In this document: piece after piece, positions 47,501 to 57,989 of the stretch
Layout of the letters: each line of letters starts with the position of its first letter
Numbering within the stretch: position 1 is the first letter of the stretch
Source of the DNA: Epiperipatus broadwayi
Lineage: Eukaryota; Onychophora; Udeonychophora; Euonychophora; Peripatidae
Direction of reading: 5' to 3'
Assembly: GCA_028023455.1 (NCBI GenBank)
Contig: JAQFVV010000229.1
Location: 928,501-992,500 of the forward strand
Length of the DNA: 64,000 bases
Position numbers and translations under genes: made by a program
Notes under the pieces: model-generated
The model's database searches: none
What the model saw: only the letters and a program-made list of their open reading frames with translations
Told to the model about the DNA's origin: nothing

Positions 47501-47693
47501 ATTTATCGGTTTGTGGAAGCTGGTGAAGATAATGAAAAATGTATTATTTGCATATCAGAATTATAAAATAGGTGAAGAAGTGAAGTAATTACTGTGTTCA
47601 CATCTTTTCCATTGTGCTTGTATGAACCAATGATTGGCAATTAATAAAAGTTGTCTATTTGCCAAGCTGATATTGCAAGAGGAAAAGATTTTA
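47501..47693 (+). pseudogene. RING-H2 zinc finger exon, broken (Arkadia/RNF111-like)
   Basis: After a pyrimidine tract and acceptor (TTTGTGTTTTAG) the sequence encodes, across frames, RFVEAGEDNEKCIICISEL, KIGEEVK, LLCSHLFHCACMNQ, LAINKSC and ICQADIARGKDFTVF, then a stop. Put in order, the cysteine/histidine spacing is CX2C, about X14-15, CXH, X2HX2C, X10, CX2C: exactly RING-H2. The wording most resembles the C-terminal RING of Arkadia-type E3 ubiquitin ligases, which recruit an E2 enzyme. It is broken by one frameshift after CISEL, a stop (TAA) before LLC, a TGA where the conserved tryptophan should be, and a frameshift before ICQ. A preserved acceptor suggests a duplicated genomic exon and not a processed cDNA. 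Sequencing errors could explain the frameshifts but hardly both stops. Confidence 0.65.
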
Positions 47694-48022
47694 CTGTATT
47701 TTAATCTTTCTTTCTAAATTACTTTTTTCAATTGTATTTTTTTTTCTTATACTACTAAGAAACTAATATAAGGATTTTATACTACATTCATAGTGTGTTC
47801 ATAAGACAAAATTTTTAGACCAAATCAAAAATTTGCAAAACCTTTCATGATATTATAAACATACCATATCATTTTTCAATCTTAGTTAAAGAATTCGAGA
47901 GTGCTTATTTTTATATTGCATGGAATCTAAAAAGATTTCTTCCATAGTTGTATTTATATATTGGACTATTCCCATCATCTAATATTAGTATTGGATGTCT
48001 TTAGAAAAATGTAAATATTCAG

Positions 48023-48047
48023 TAATACATGGTCTGTTGATCCACAC
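48023..48047 (+). repeat. left terminal inverted repeat
   Basis: 25 bp, exact reverse complement of 49777-49801. The next bases (CACCCGATGGGCTGCT) are imperfectly mirrored inside the right end (AGCACCATCGAGCA). Confidence 0.9.
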
Positions 48048-48473
48048 CACCCGATGGGCTGCTTCTATGCTAAAGCACAGAAATATGCCGTTTACAAGGC
48101 CATCCTATATTTTATGACCTGTAAGCTGTTCAAACACTCAAGATGTTGAAGTGCCCCCTTCCCCAACATCTCTAGCATGTGAACATTATTAGCGACGAGT
48201 ATGGGACTTTCTCTATACACATTAGTCTTGACTATTTTACAGCGTATTATATGAAGATGTCTTTATTTGTAATGACTAAAATTATATTAGAATGGTTTTT
48301 TTTTGTTTGTTGTTAAATGTATTGTAATTTATGTGAGTTACTACAAATTCTAACTAATTATCAAACATTCTCGGGTGTCTAAATGCACTAAATGGGAGTG
48401 TAAATCATGATTCAGAAAACTTCATGATCAAGTCGCGCACTTTGTGATACTTTATCGAGATCAAAACAGTTCA

Positions 48474-49351
48474 ATGGCAGACAATCGTTCAGCATTTCAG
48501 TTTGTCAATTTGCCTACTACAGAAGCAGATGCAGTGGCCTTTCTTCAACAGAAAAATATTTTACCCACCCAGAAGAACTGCGTTTGTGGTTTTTTAAATG
48601 AAACTGAAGCATTGTAAAACATCTCAAATGGAATGCGAATTGCGGAAATGTCGATGAAGGTGTTCCATTCATCATGGAATGTGGTTTGAGGGCTGCTGAA
48701 TCACTTTTTTAAAAGCAGTACATCTAATTTATTACTGGAGCCGGAATGAGTTTACGGTCAATTGTAGCTGAGTTAGAAATATGTGAAAATGCTGTAAGGA
48801 ATATGATGACAGCTCTTAGAGAGCTCTGTTGAGAAAGCCTTGTTTTTTATCCATGTTGCCAAATTGGTGGTCCTGGTATGACAGTGGAAGTCAATGAAAC
48901 CATGTTCAGTCGACGCAAAAATCACCAGGGCAGAATCCTTCTGCAATAGTGGATTTTCGGGAGTATCTGTTGTGAGACAGGCAATTGTTTTGTAGAGGCT
49001 GTAGCCTCCTGTTCTGCCAACATCCTTATGCAGTCCATCCATGAGAACATCAGGCCTGGTTCCAGTATCTATTCTGATTGCTGGAAAAGATACAGAACTT
49101 CTGAATTGGAGGCTTCCTGATATCACCACATGAGAGTCAATCACAAATACAATTTTGTGGACCCTGAAACTGGTGTGCATACCCAGACAATTGAACGCCT
49201 TTGGGGTTCTCTCAAGTGGCGAAACAAGTGAACATGAGGCACAGAAAGAGAAGATCTTGACAACTATATAGCAGAATTTCTGTGGAGACGTCTGAAAAAA
49301 AACCAAAATGTGTTCTGTGCCATTTTAGAAGAGATGAATTTACTGCAGTGA
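48474..49351 (+). pseudogene. IS1595/Merlin-like DDE transposase
   Basis: ATG at 48474 opens MADNRSAFQFVNLPTTEADA and VAFLQQKNILPTQKNC. After lesions it continues MSLRSIVAELEICENAVRNM and the catalytic part: GGPGMTVEVNETMFSRRKNH, WIFGSICCETGNCFVEAVAS, PGSSIYSDCWKRYRTSELEA, VNHKYNFVDPETGVHTQTIE and RLWGSLKWRNK. It ends NYIAEFLWRRLKK and a TGA. The length (about 290 codons) suits the family. The first catalytic aspartate (normally VEiDEs) reads N, the second (YSDCW) and the HTQTIERLW segment are kept. About five stops, one shift near 48617 and the D-to-N change make it inactive. The transposase would cut and paste the element through its TIRs. The long frame on the opposite strand (48773-49306) is a shadow. 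Confidence 0.85.
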
Positions 49352-49359
49352 AATGATAT

Positions 49360-49745
49360 TTTTTTCTTCTGTTTTTGTTTTTTTTGGGGGGTTGTTTTCA
49401 AAACAACCAAAAAAATGTAAATACAAAATGTTTTAAAAAAGTAAATTAATTTTTTATGTATTTGTTTATGAATAAAAACTCGATAAATGACCAAAAAAAA
49501 AAAAAGTTTGTTAAAAAAACTACAAAAGAGTTGAAAAAAAAAAAAAAGTTTCTTTAAAACAAAAAAAAGATCGGAATCAAATTCTTTATAAAAAAAAAAA
49601 AAAAAGCCAAATGTTTTAAAAAGCCAAATCAAAAAAAAACAAAAAACAATTTATTTCTTTTTAAAAAATATAAATAAAACCAGTTAAAAAAAAAACAAAT
49701 CCAAACATTACAAAATAAAAACAGCCCGGTAACATTATATCTATT
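49360..49745. repeat. homopolymer-rich tail of the transposon
   Basis: Between the transposase stop and the right TIR the sequence is a series of A runs of 6 to 15 bases broken by short words (AAAAGTTTGTTAAA, GAGTTGAAAA, AAAGCCAAATGTTTTAAAAA). The minus-strand frame at 49264-49632 (very F-rich) is a translation of this tract and is not a gene. A matching homopolymer-rich tract fills the same position in the 2.1-4.1 kb element. Confidence 0.7.
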
Positions 49746-49776
49746 TGTTTTTCACTAGCAACAGCACCATCGAGCA

Positions 49777-49801
49777 GTGTGGATCAACAGACCATGTATT
49801 A
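49777..49801 (-). repeat. right terminal inverted repeat
   Basis: Exact inverted copy of 48023-48047 (GTGTGGATCAACAGACCATG, then TATTA). Confidence 0.9.
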
Positions 49802-50864
49802 TTCTAAGTACATTCAACTGTTAATAATAGCATACAGGTTAGTATATGCACAACGTTTTGAGAGATATTATTCTCCCCTCTTCTTCAGGTATTGCTGGCC
49901 TGACCAGTGACAGTACTAGCATGGGAATTGAATCTGGACCCATAGATTCTTAAATATTGGTAGGATAACTCAGTTGGTTAGAGCATTACCTTAAAAGTCA
50001 ATATTCAAGAATCTAAGGATTCAGATTTGCACCGGTCATGCCAGTAACATCTGAAGAAGAGAGGAGAATAATACCTTTCAAAATGTTGCACATATATTAA
50101 TCTGTGTGCTATTACTAACAGTTGAATGTATTTGGAGTATTTAAATAAAGTTAAATTTTTTAAAAGACATCCAATACTCATATTAGGTGATGGAAGTAGT
50201 CCAATATATAAATACAACTAAAACACCATTATCACAAATCTTTAGGAAAACATTTTTCCATACTTTGTATACATTTTTTTATATTATTTTATATTTTTCA
50301 TATTATACGAAAATTAATAAAAAGTTCTTTAAATATCTGGAAATATTTCTGTTGTTTTTTTAAATGTAATTGTATTATTTACTGCATATTTAAAACATTG
50401 TTATCTGAATTTAAATCTATTTCTTTTTTTCATATAATAATGGCATAATGACTGAATCATATGTCTTTCATTCCTATAATTTTAGATTAGAATCTAAACA
50501 TAGTAAAATTTGAGTTTTCAGGTTGAAAAACAGATTTATGATTTTTTTTCAGGAAGCATGCAAATGTTCATATTAATATTGGTCAGTAAATGAATATCTA
50601 GCTATTTTTAATTAATTAAACAAGAAAAATCCAATCCTTACTTTGCATTTGGTATATATATTTTTATTAAGAAAAACTAATACAAGGCTCTTTTATGGCA
50701 GTCAATATCCTTTTTTTATTTAAGAAAGAAATTGAATTTGATATAAAGATATTTTATACGTAAATATAAATACATATCTTACTGAATATTACTGATGATG
50801 ATCGAAAAATTATAAAATAAATGTTATTTTTATGATATCACATCAATAAAATAGAAAAATTCAA

Positions 50865-51030
50865 ACTTCTCGTTGGAAACATTTGGCCAGCTAATATATA
50901 ATATTTTAATAAACTACTCCTCACACATGCATTACCAAATTGTCATGCACTCCTCTGTCAATAAGTATTTTAAAATTATAAGTGATCCACCTCTGCTTAC
51001 TGTGTCTAAATTAGGACTTGGAATTTATTA
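50865..51030 (+). repeat. half copy of the adjacent MITE
   Basis: AACTACTCCTCACACATGCA, TCTGTCAATAAGTATTTTAA, CTTACTGTGTCTAAATTAGG and AATTTATTATGAATCTGATT repeat, with changes, the left two thirds of 51128-51330. A TIR partner is not visible, so this is a truncated or internally rearranged copy. Confidence 0.7.
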
Positions 51031-51127
51031 TGAATCTGATTTTAAATAAGAAAAGTTTTCATTTTTAAATACTATTAGTTTAAATATATGTAATATTTAT
51101 TAATATAGCAATTTTATATTTATGGAA

Positions 51128-51410
51128 TATTGTGGAAAGAAACTACCCTTCACACATACACTATAAAATTGACACACCCTCATCTGTCAATAAGTGCTTT
51201 AAAAGCATAAAGCATAGATGGTCCACTATGCTTAGAGCTTATTCTTTAAATAAACCAACCCTTATTGATTGTACCTAAAGTAGAGCCTGAAATTATTATG
51301 AACCTGACTTTTAAATTGGCAAATGCTTTTAAAACACTTACTGATGGGTAAGTTCATGTCAATTTCATAGTTCAAATGTGGAGTAGTTTCCTTCCAGAAT
51401 ATTACATATA
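51128..51410. mobile_element. MITE with ~80-bp terminal inverted repeats
   Basis: Left arm: AATATTGTGGAAAGAAACTA, CCCTTCACACATACACTATA, AAATTGACACACCCTCATCT, GTCAATAAGTGCTTTAAAA. Right arm, inverted: AATATTCTGGAAGGAAACTA and so on to CATCAGTAAGTGTTTTAAAA. The middle (ATGCTTAGAGCTTATTC, CCTAAAGTAGAGCCTGAAA) is non-coding. The superfamily is not assigned; the possible flank duplication is hidden by AT-rich sequence. Confidence 0.75.
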
Positions 51411-51419
51411 TATAAAATT

Positions 51420-53200
51420 ACTATTTTAATAATATTACAAATATTCCAATAAAACGAAATAGATTCAAGATTAGCTTATACACATATTTCTTATGGCATA
51501 TGGAAATCATAATAAACATACTACAGAATAGTATAAAATATAAAAACGCATATTTAAATATATATAAACTGTGATGATGATTCGTTAAAAAATTAATCAG
51601 AAAGAAATCTAATTAAATATTATTGCAAAGAAGAAGCCTGTGACTCCTATCTGTCTCTTATGGCCTACACATAATAGGAAAAGAATATAACCAGTGATTA
51701 ACTGAAAATTTATTTCTATCTGACACAACAATTACTGATTTGACAATAATCATTAATGTATCCCATTTCTAATATTTAACAAATATAAAATGATTTACCA
51801 AAACATAAGTTAATTGCAAAGTTGCCCTGAAATTTACATTCCAGTAGATTCCATAACAGTTGCTAAAACTCGTTATTCAAAGTCACTTGTTCGTAGCAAA
51901 ATGATTACTTTGTGGAATTCTTTTTTTATTATTATATTATCTGTTCTATGGGAAATTGTAATGTTTGATTATAAAAAAGGGAGGTCTAAGTTAATCAGTT
52001 TCATTCATTTAACCAATTACAAATTTTGATCATCCTTAGTAAAAAGAAGATACAGAATATACTTGTGATTTTTACTCAAAACATCAAAGAATAATCATAG
52101 AACATTCTGAAATATTTCCAATAGGAAAAGTATGTTGCGTTTAAATATTAGCATGAAAAATAGACATCTCTAAATGAAGCTATATAAAGTTATTTTCTAG
52201 ATTTTTACTTGGAGATGCTATTTTTACCCTCTTTCAATCTGTAAACAGGTTGATACTACAAAAGCACAGGCTGCAAATAGTCTGAATATAAATTTTGAAT
52301 GGTTTATATCTCTTATGATATAAAATTCATGTCAATCTTTTGGGATTTTCTACATAAAAGTGCATTCTTTTCTGAATGAAATTAAAAAAGTTCCATGGAG
52401 AAATTTTAAATCGGCAAGTAAAGTCATGAAATAAAGAAAAATCATTACTACTGTTAAACAAGATTTGTATTTTGGATCTAGATGATCTTAAAGGGACTGT
52501 AAAAAGATTAAAACACAGTCTATGCTTAATCAATAACAATCCTCTAAAAATAGAACTCATAAAAGTAGATATTATTAGTACAATTAAACTAATAAATAAA
52601 ATTTAAAGGCTGCTTTGTTAATTATGATTTGTAAAGCTAAGTTAAAGTTTATCAGCAATGCATTTCAAAATAAAATATGAATTAATTTGAGCCTTCATTT
52701 ATTTATAAACTGTAAATAATCACTTAAATTTATTCCAATATTAGTTTTATCGTTTCATATATATATCATTTCAGTTATCATGCACTTTGTTGAAAATTTT
52801 ACAGTACTATACAAACATTTTTGTATTTATATTGATGTAAAATCTTGATTGAACTTATCTAATTACATTAACTAGGACAATTGTGAAACATATTGCAGTC
52901 AAAATAAACTACACAATTCAACCTTTAAATTTTGGACTTTAAAAAACTTTTGTAAATCAATTTGGATAGTCAGTATTTTGGCTTCCACCACTGAAGATTT
53001 GAATTGTTGAAATTCATTTTTCAAAAGGTTTGAATTATATTCAGATATAAAATATGTACTTAATGATGTTCATTTACAAATTGCTAACATAATTAAAAAA
53101 ATATTAAATTTTTTTTAACAACAGAACACATTTGAATCATTACAATTATTGCAGAAAAACTAAAAAAATTTATTCTGAAATTGTTAACATATAACATGTA
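51420..53200. other. no gene recognised
   Basis: AT-rich sequence. The frames at 51814-52029 and 52327-52560 have no family motif. The less AT-biased wording around 52200-52560 could be an old repeat. Confidence 0.45.
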
Positions 53201-53201
53201 C

Positions 53202-53449
53202 TAAATTAAAAGACTGAAGTAGAGTTGGGCTGGACATATTGTTAGAAGAGATGATAATAAATGGACAATTGAAATCTTAAACTGGATTCCAAGAGATTGT
53301 AAAAGACTTGGAAAGAGACCACATATGAGATGGATGGATGAATTAAGAAAGTGTGTGCAGGGATGATGTGGAGAAGAGAAGCTAAAGATCAGAGAAGATG
53401 GATTGAACTTGGAGAGACCTTCATCCTGCAGAGGATTGATAATGGTTGA
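53202..53449 (+). pseudogene. RTE-like non-LTR retrotransposon, RT C-terminus
   Basis: Plus strand: KLKRLK*SWAGHIVRRDDNK then WTIEILNWIPRDCKRLGKRP and HMRWMDELRKCVQ. After a frameshift, MMWRREAKDQRRWIELGETF and ILQRIDNG with a stop at 53447. This is the standard end of RTE/BovB-type endonuclease-reverse transcriptases (LrWaGHvaRm.DnRWt..vleW.PrdgkR.rGRP..RW.Ddirk ... tWmReAqDR..Wr.LgEaf.qqW). Only the last 80 residues or so remain, as expected for 5'-truncated LINE copies. Lesions: one stop (W to TAG) and one frameshift. The minus-strand frame at 53201-53521 is a shadow. Confidence 0.8.
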
Positions 53450-54137
53450 TGAAGTTGGAAAAAGACAGGTTTTGAAAGCATAAAACATAAACAAAGAAAA
53501 AAATAATGCTATCAAAAACAAATCTTTAATGGAAACCTATTCTGAGATAAGATTGCCAGATTAAACTACAAATATTGAATTTGATTACTTTTGAAAACCC
53601 AACTTTGCAAATTTTAGGGAAATTTTTAATTAAAATAAAATTGACTAGTAATGAAAAAAATCAATGATTGATTATTTAAAAGATTTTTATCTTTTCAAAG
53701 CACAAAATTAAATAATATTTTTATTTATTTTAAATTTCCCATTTTCATATTTAATTTTCATATTGGATACTTGTTCAAACTAAACATGTAACTGCTAATA
53801 TGGCTCAGAATTTCAGAAGCTTAATTCATCTGAAGTTTTTGCAAATAGAAATCATTTTTCTGTTACTTTGAAAGAAAAACAATTAAATGTTAAAAAACTT
53901 GGAAAAATCTTTAAATGAACAAAAATATTTTAAATGTCCTTACTGAAGAAATCCTATTTAGAAAGTGATTAGTGGAATTAAAAGATGGAAATAATTTATA
54001 TTGTAAAATTTATAGAACTGATATAAGATCTCCTAAATGATTAAAAAACAGTGAGTCATTAAATCACATATATTTAAACTAAGTCATCAACAAGTGTGAA
54101 GCAAAAGAGAAAGATTATCTTCACATGATCACCATTT

Positions 54138-54285
54138 CAGATCCAAGATTCCTCACTGAAAAAGGCCACAAGCTAAACACTAGTCTGGAGATATTGGATG
54201 AGTAGGCATTTGATAGAGATTTTGATGCACAAATCTAGCATCCACTGATTATTATGTTTTGCACTAGATGGCATTACTGTATAGA
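54138..54285 (+). repeat. copy of 'TATAGAGAGTTTTGCC' repeat
   Basis: TTCAGATCCAAGATTCCTCA, AAAGGCCACAAGCTAAACAC, TAGTCTGGAGATATTGGATG, AGTAGGCATTTGATAGAGAT and ATCCACTGATTATTATG match 59319-59440 in the same orientation. It then ends GGCATTACTGTATAGAG. Confidence 0.75.
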
Positions 54286-54871
54286 GAAAGCTGATACTGC
54301 TTTAAGATTATCATACACATGATGCAGTTCCATTTTCTATACAATTCACTGATCATTTAAGTGAACTTTTAAAGAAGCAATGTGATCAATTTCTGGCACC
54401 TCCAAAATGATGTATTATGCTTTCACATTAGCCTTGTTTAATGAATATATTGATCAGAAGGGAAAAAAACCTAATAGATAAGTCGACTGTCATTGCATAT
54501 AAAAAACGTATGTCTGTGTTCAATATAATAGGTGCTATAAAATTTCATCCAATTTCTCAAGCACTATCTGAAGACTTTTACTGATACCTATTGCAATTGT
54601 CATGATTGAAGCATCAAATCTGAAATCTCATCATTCACTTGACATTTTGTTGAAGAAAGATATTTTTAATTTGATTATCAAATTTACCCGTCATTCTTTA
54701 TATTTTGATCTATTCTTGTGCTAATTATCACCCATATTATTTTCATGATAAGAGAAATTGTATTCATTAAGAAAAGTTTGATTTACAGATTGATAAATGA
54801 TGTAAAAAAATCTTTTATTTTTTATATCTTTGTCAAAAACATGATTGACAAAAGCATAAAGTAGCTTAGAT

Positions 54872-55407
54872 CAGTGATCTTCAACCCTTGGTCCGCGGAC
54901 CGGTGCGGGGCCACAGAAGTTTTCTGCTGGCAGCAGGAAAGTTTGTAATAACAAAATAATAAGAGTTTAAACTTTTAATTAATATAAACAATTTTTATTT
55001 ATTTTTTTCATCTCATTTTTACCCAATTAAAAAAAAAGAAACAGAACAAAAACAAAATCTAATCAATCATACATAAATTAATTTGTTTTTTTAGTTATCA
55101 CAGATGTTTATGGGGGGGGGGGGATTAAATTTTTTATTATTTTTCTAAAAAAATTCAAAATTAAAAAAAAAAGTTTTTTATTATACAAACTCCATATATA
55201 TATAATTTAAATTCATCTTGTATATTTAACGTTGTTTTGATCAGTTATAACAATTATGCTCATCTAAAGCTAAGCTGTTTACATCTTTAAGAAAATTTAT
55301 CTATAGACTTCTGCTGGTCCGCGAAACCTTATTCTTATTTTTGCAGGGCCGCGAAACCTTATCTTTATTTTTACCGGTCCGCAGGTGTGAAAAGGTTGAG
55401 ACCACTG
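54872..55407. mobile_element. non-autonomous hAT transposon (536 bp)
   Basis: The termini are inverted repeats of the classic hAT kind: left CAGTGATCTTCAACCCTTGG then TCCGCGGACCGGT, and right (inverted) CAGTGGTCTCAACCTTTTCA then CACCTGCGGACCGGT. They are flanked by an exact 8-bp target-site duplication GCTTAGAT (54864-54871 and 55408-55415), as hAT transposases make. No coding capacity. Near the right end a unit (GGTCCGCGAAACCTTATTCT, TATTTTT) is repeated two to three times. A run of 10 or more G lies near 55111. Confidence 0.9.
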
Positions 55408-55807
55408 GCTTAGATTAGCAAGATTTTTTAATAACAAACTACCAAATTGTTTTCTATTTTCAATGTTCTTTAACTGGTAATAAGCTCTATTTCATATTTC
55501 TCAAATCTATTCTAAATGTATTTTGAATGACATGATTTATTTTATCAAAAACATGATGCATATTAGTGTAGCTTTCGTATTCTAACATTTACCTAAGCCA
55601 TAAAGAAATAGTTTCTTATATAACCAAGAAAAAGGCAAAGAATTTGTCACTTAATATACAATTCAACTACACATGCCACCATTTTTTACAATTTCTATTC
55701 ATTCTAACTTAAAAATCTACGATTACTTAAATTGAAAGTCAGTGTGACCTCTACTAAAGTGAGTGAACTTTTATGACACCAAATTTTAACATACATATTT
55801 TGAACCA

Positions 55808-55985
55808 AAGTCATAACTGTTAAAAATGCTGCTGGACAACCCAAGTTGACTGATCTTGCTGAATATGCATTGAGAATGTATAGTTTACTACAAAGTAACG
55901 CCCTGGCTGAATGGATATTTTTGAGAATATTTGTGAAACTAAGCTGAGAAATCAAATGAGACTAAAATCTTTGACATTAATTGTA
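55808..55985 (+). pseudogene. hAT transposase C-terminal (dimerisation) remnant
   Basis: Plus strand: GQPKLTDLAEYALRMYSLLQ and SNALAEWIFLRIF. A frameshift gives ENICETKLRNQMRLKSLTLI, VKIKLEKN. This mirrors the hAT C-terminal pattern L.kla..lLslp.SNA.aERiFS.v...KTKlRNrm...tL..ll.ik. The serine and asparagine of the SNA motif and the TKLRNxM block are clear; the ER of AERIFS is replaced. The opposite-strand frame at 55704-55955 is a shadow. Confidence 0.6.
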
Positions 55986-55994
55986 AAAATCAAA

Positions 55995-57985
55995 CTTGAA
56001 AAAAATCAAATTTATTATTTGAATTATTCATACTAAAATTTGATTCTTCAATATACAAAAATGTGTATGTATACACTTTTTATTAAATACATGTAGTTAT
56101 ATAATTCATAAAACCATACAAGTTAGATTGTGAGTTTTATGCATTCAAATATATTAGTAAAACAATATTGGACAACTTATAAAAAAATTTGCTACATTTA
56201 ATTATTCAATCCATTGCTTCTGTCAATTCAGATTTAGCAATATGTTTTGGTAATGAAAAAGCTTTAACAGTATCTTCTCTTTTTTAATTATTACTCATTA
56301 AAATATAGGACTGCTGTCATTGCAAAATTCTATTTAAAGAAACTATATCAAATTGAAACAAAGAGCTCAACAAGCTTTGTGATAAATGCTTAGCAAGAGA
56401 AAGCATTTAAAATATCTATAAGAAACCACACCCAAACCCCAGACCAATAGTTTCATGCTTTGGCACTTTTCAGTGAGGCGCTAGGGTAATTTCAGACACT
56501 AGATCTAAAAATACCAACCCAAAGCATTTAGCTTTTTGTTTATATTTAACAAGCTTAAAAAAGAAATGGGGTCATGTGATATATGACTTTTATTGACTAG
56601 ATCAAATTGACTTTGCCTATTAACATAAGCCTCCTAATAATCCAAAAGAAATTACACTTAATAATAACTATCATTACTGATACTTCATTTATGAATATGT
56701 AGTTAGATAAACTAATTAAAAAGAAATTGAAAAATAAAGAGAACAGAAAATCATTAGGCTAATAGTTAATTAAAAAGGAAATCCACCACCCTCTTCAACA
56801 AAAATTATAACTCCTATTGCTTTTTTTAATTTCAGAATTGCTAAAGGATTTTCTGAAAAATGGCTTTATACTCTCATTTGAAACAAAAGAATAATTATTA
56901 GAGTGTATCTGTATCAATTACTAGTCATTGAATAATAAACAAATTGTACCTAGAAGCTCAAATATGATATAATAGGCAATGGCATGTAGCATAACTAAAA
57001 GTTTTGAAACCCTAAGCAAAATTTCAAAAACACGGCTTTTAAATATTTCTAACTTAAAACCATTGTTATTACTATTTTTTAATTTAATGACCAACTGCCA
57101 AAGAAGACTAGGGATCCTATATAATTCCTTCGTTGGCTTTATTATGCCACTGGTGATTATTCATTTTTCTAAATATTTTAATAATAATTATATTTTTCCA
57201 ACAACAAATTGGTACTATATAAACGCAAAAATGCATCAAGAAGAATAACAATATTTCTATCAGTTCAATTAAATGTATACAATAATATCAGTTTTTGAGT
57301 AATATATTTAGCAAAAAACATCTGATTTATTATCCTTTAATTTTTAAAATACTTTTGGTAACTGAACTTTTTTAAAAATATCACAAAATCATTGCTTTTA
57401 AATATTACCCTATACCTGCCATTCTTTTGCATACATCGTTCTGTTAATGACAGATTAGAAACTTGTCTTTCTAAATGAAAAATGTGGGAATTTGCTTTCA
57501 CTTAAATCTTTCAAGTCTAGAAATTTCATAACATCTTCACAATAATATATTGATTTAAAAATTATCTTCAAATTCAAATATCTTTGAGCACCAAAATCAT
57601 AGTGTAGCATAATATTTATATGTAACTAAAGTGATTTTTTCCACCTTCTTGACTGGGTAATAAATCTAGAAATCTTGTCAGTCTAATGTGGGTATAGTTA
57701 ACCTATTGACCATGCCAAAAATATGATGCATTGTGTGACTAACTGGCACAAAAGACTTCTAGTGTAAAATAAGAAGCCTAGTTTTTGTAATATTGCAATC
57801 AAAATCATTTTTATTAGTACTATTCATTTTGCAAGTAGATGCTTGAAAATTTCTAACCTTGAAGTGCCTAATACAAAGTGAGTATATAACAAGTTTAAAC
57901 ATTGGCATTCACATATTATGAGTTGTGATTTGTTCAGTATTGCAGTTTCGTTCTTTATGAAAAATTTTATTTTATGTTCGGTTAC
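55995..57985. other. no gene recognised
   Basis: AT-rich DNA. A GC-richer patch at 56410-56530 has no assignable identity. The frame 56979-57248 (89 codons) has no domain and a random-looking composition (many L, N, I, K). Confidence 0.5.
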
Positions 57986-57989
57986 TCAT

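Larger units (their letters stand above)
48023..49801 (+). mobile_element. Merlin/IS1595-like DNA transposon
   Basis: Perfect 25-bp inverted repeats (48023-48047 and 49777-49801, starting TAATACATGGTCTGTTGATC) enclose a plus-strand IS1595-like transposase and a long A-rich tail. Sequence outside the TIRs joins two halves of a SINE arm, so the insertion is nested and younger than the SINE dimer. A clean 8-9 bp target-site duplication was not found. The neighbours ATATTCAG and TTCTAAGT do not match. Confidence 0.8.
47945..50220. mobile_element. palindromic tRNA-SINE dimer, split by a Merlin-like insertion
   Basis: The outer ends are inverted copies: TAGTTGTATTTATATATTGG (47945) against CCAATATATAAATACAACTA (ending 50220). 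The arms continue inward with GTATTGGATGTCTTT and its mirror, then CTCTTCTTCAGGTATTGCTG (49880) against AACATCTGAAGAAGAGAGGA (50046). Both arms are the SINE body seen at 39.2 kb. Between them, at 49920-50030, lie tRNA-like heads: a full one on the plus strand (GGATAACTCAGTTGGTTAGA box A; GGATTCAGATTTGC box B region) and a truncated one on the minus strand. The left arm is interrupted at 48023-49801 by a DNA transposon. Confidence 0.75.
53560..55990 (+). mobile_element. hAT-like relic interrupted by younger insertions
   Basis: The far end (55808-55985) reads as a hAT C-terminal dimerisation segment. Upstream, at about 53985, DGNNLYCKIYRTDI and LKNSESLNH could be a degenerate zinc-finger region. 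The stretch between holds a short interspersed repeat (54138-54285) and the non-autonomous hAT at 54872-55407. Only the C-terminal part is reasonably supported; continuity of the whole is inference. Confidence 0.4.

Noticed and set aside
48773-49306. 177-codon open frame on the minus strand
   Set aside because: It lies antisense over the IS1595-like transposase, whose plus-strand translation has clear family motifs; the minus frame is a shadow.
49264-49632. 122-codon F-rich minus-strand frame
   Set aside because: It is the translation of A-homopolymer runs in the transposon tail.
48015-49809. Target-site duplication of the second Merlin-like element
   Set aside because: Flanks ATATTCAG and TTCTAAGT do not match at the TIR boundary, and shifting the boundary by a few bases gives no 8-9 bp match.
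53201-53521. 106-codon minus-strand frame
   Set aside because: Antisense to the RTE-like reverse transcriptase end, which reads well on the plus strand.
55111-55125. G run as a G-quadruplex or switch element
   Set aside because: A single homopolymer run inside a non-autonomous transposon; no set of four G tracts with loops.
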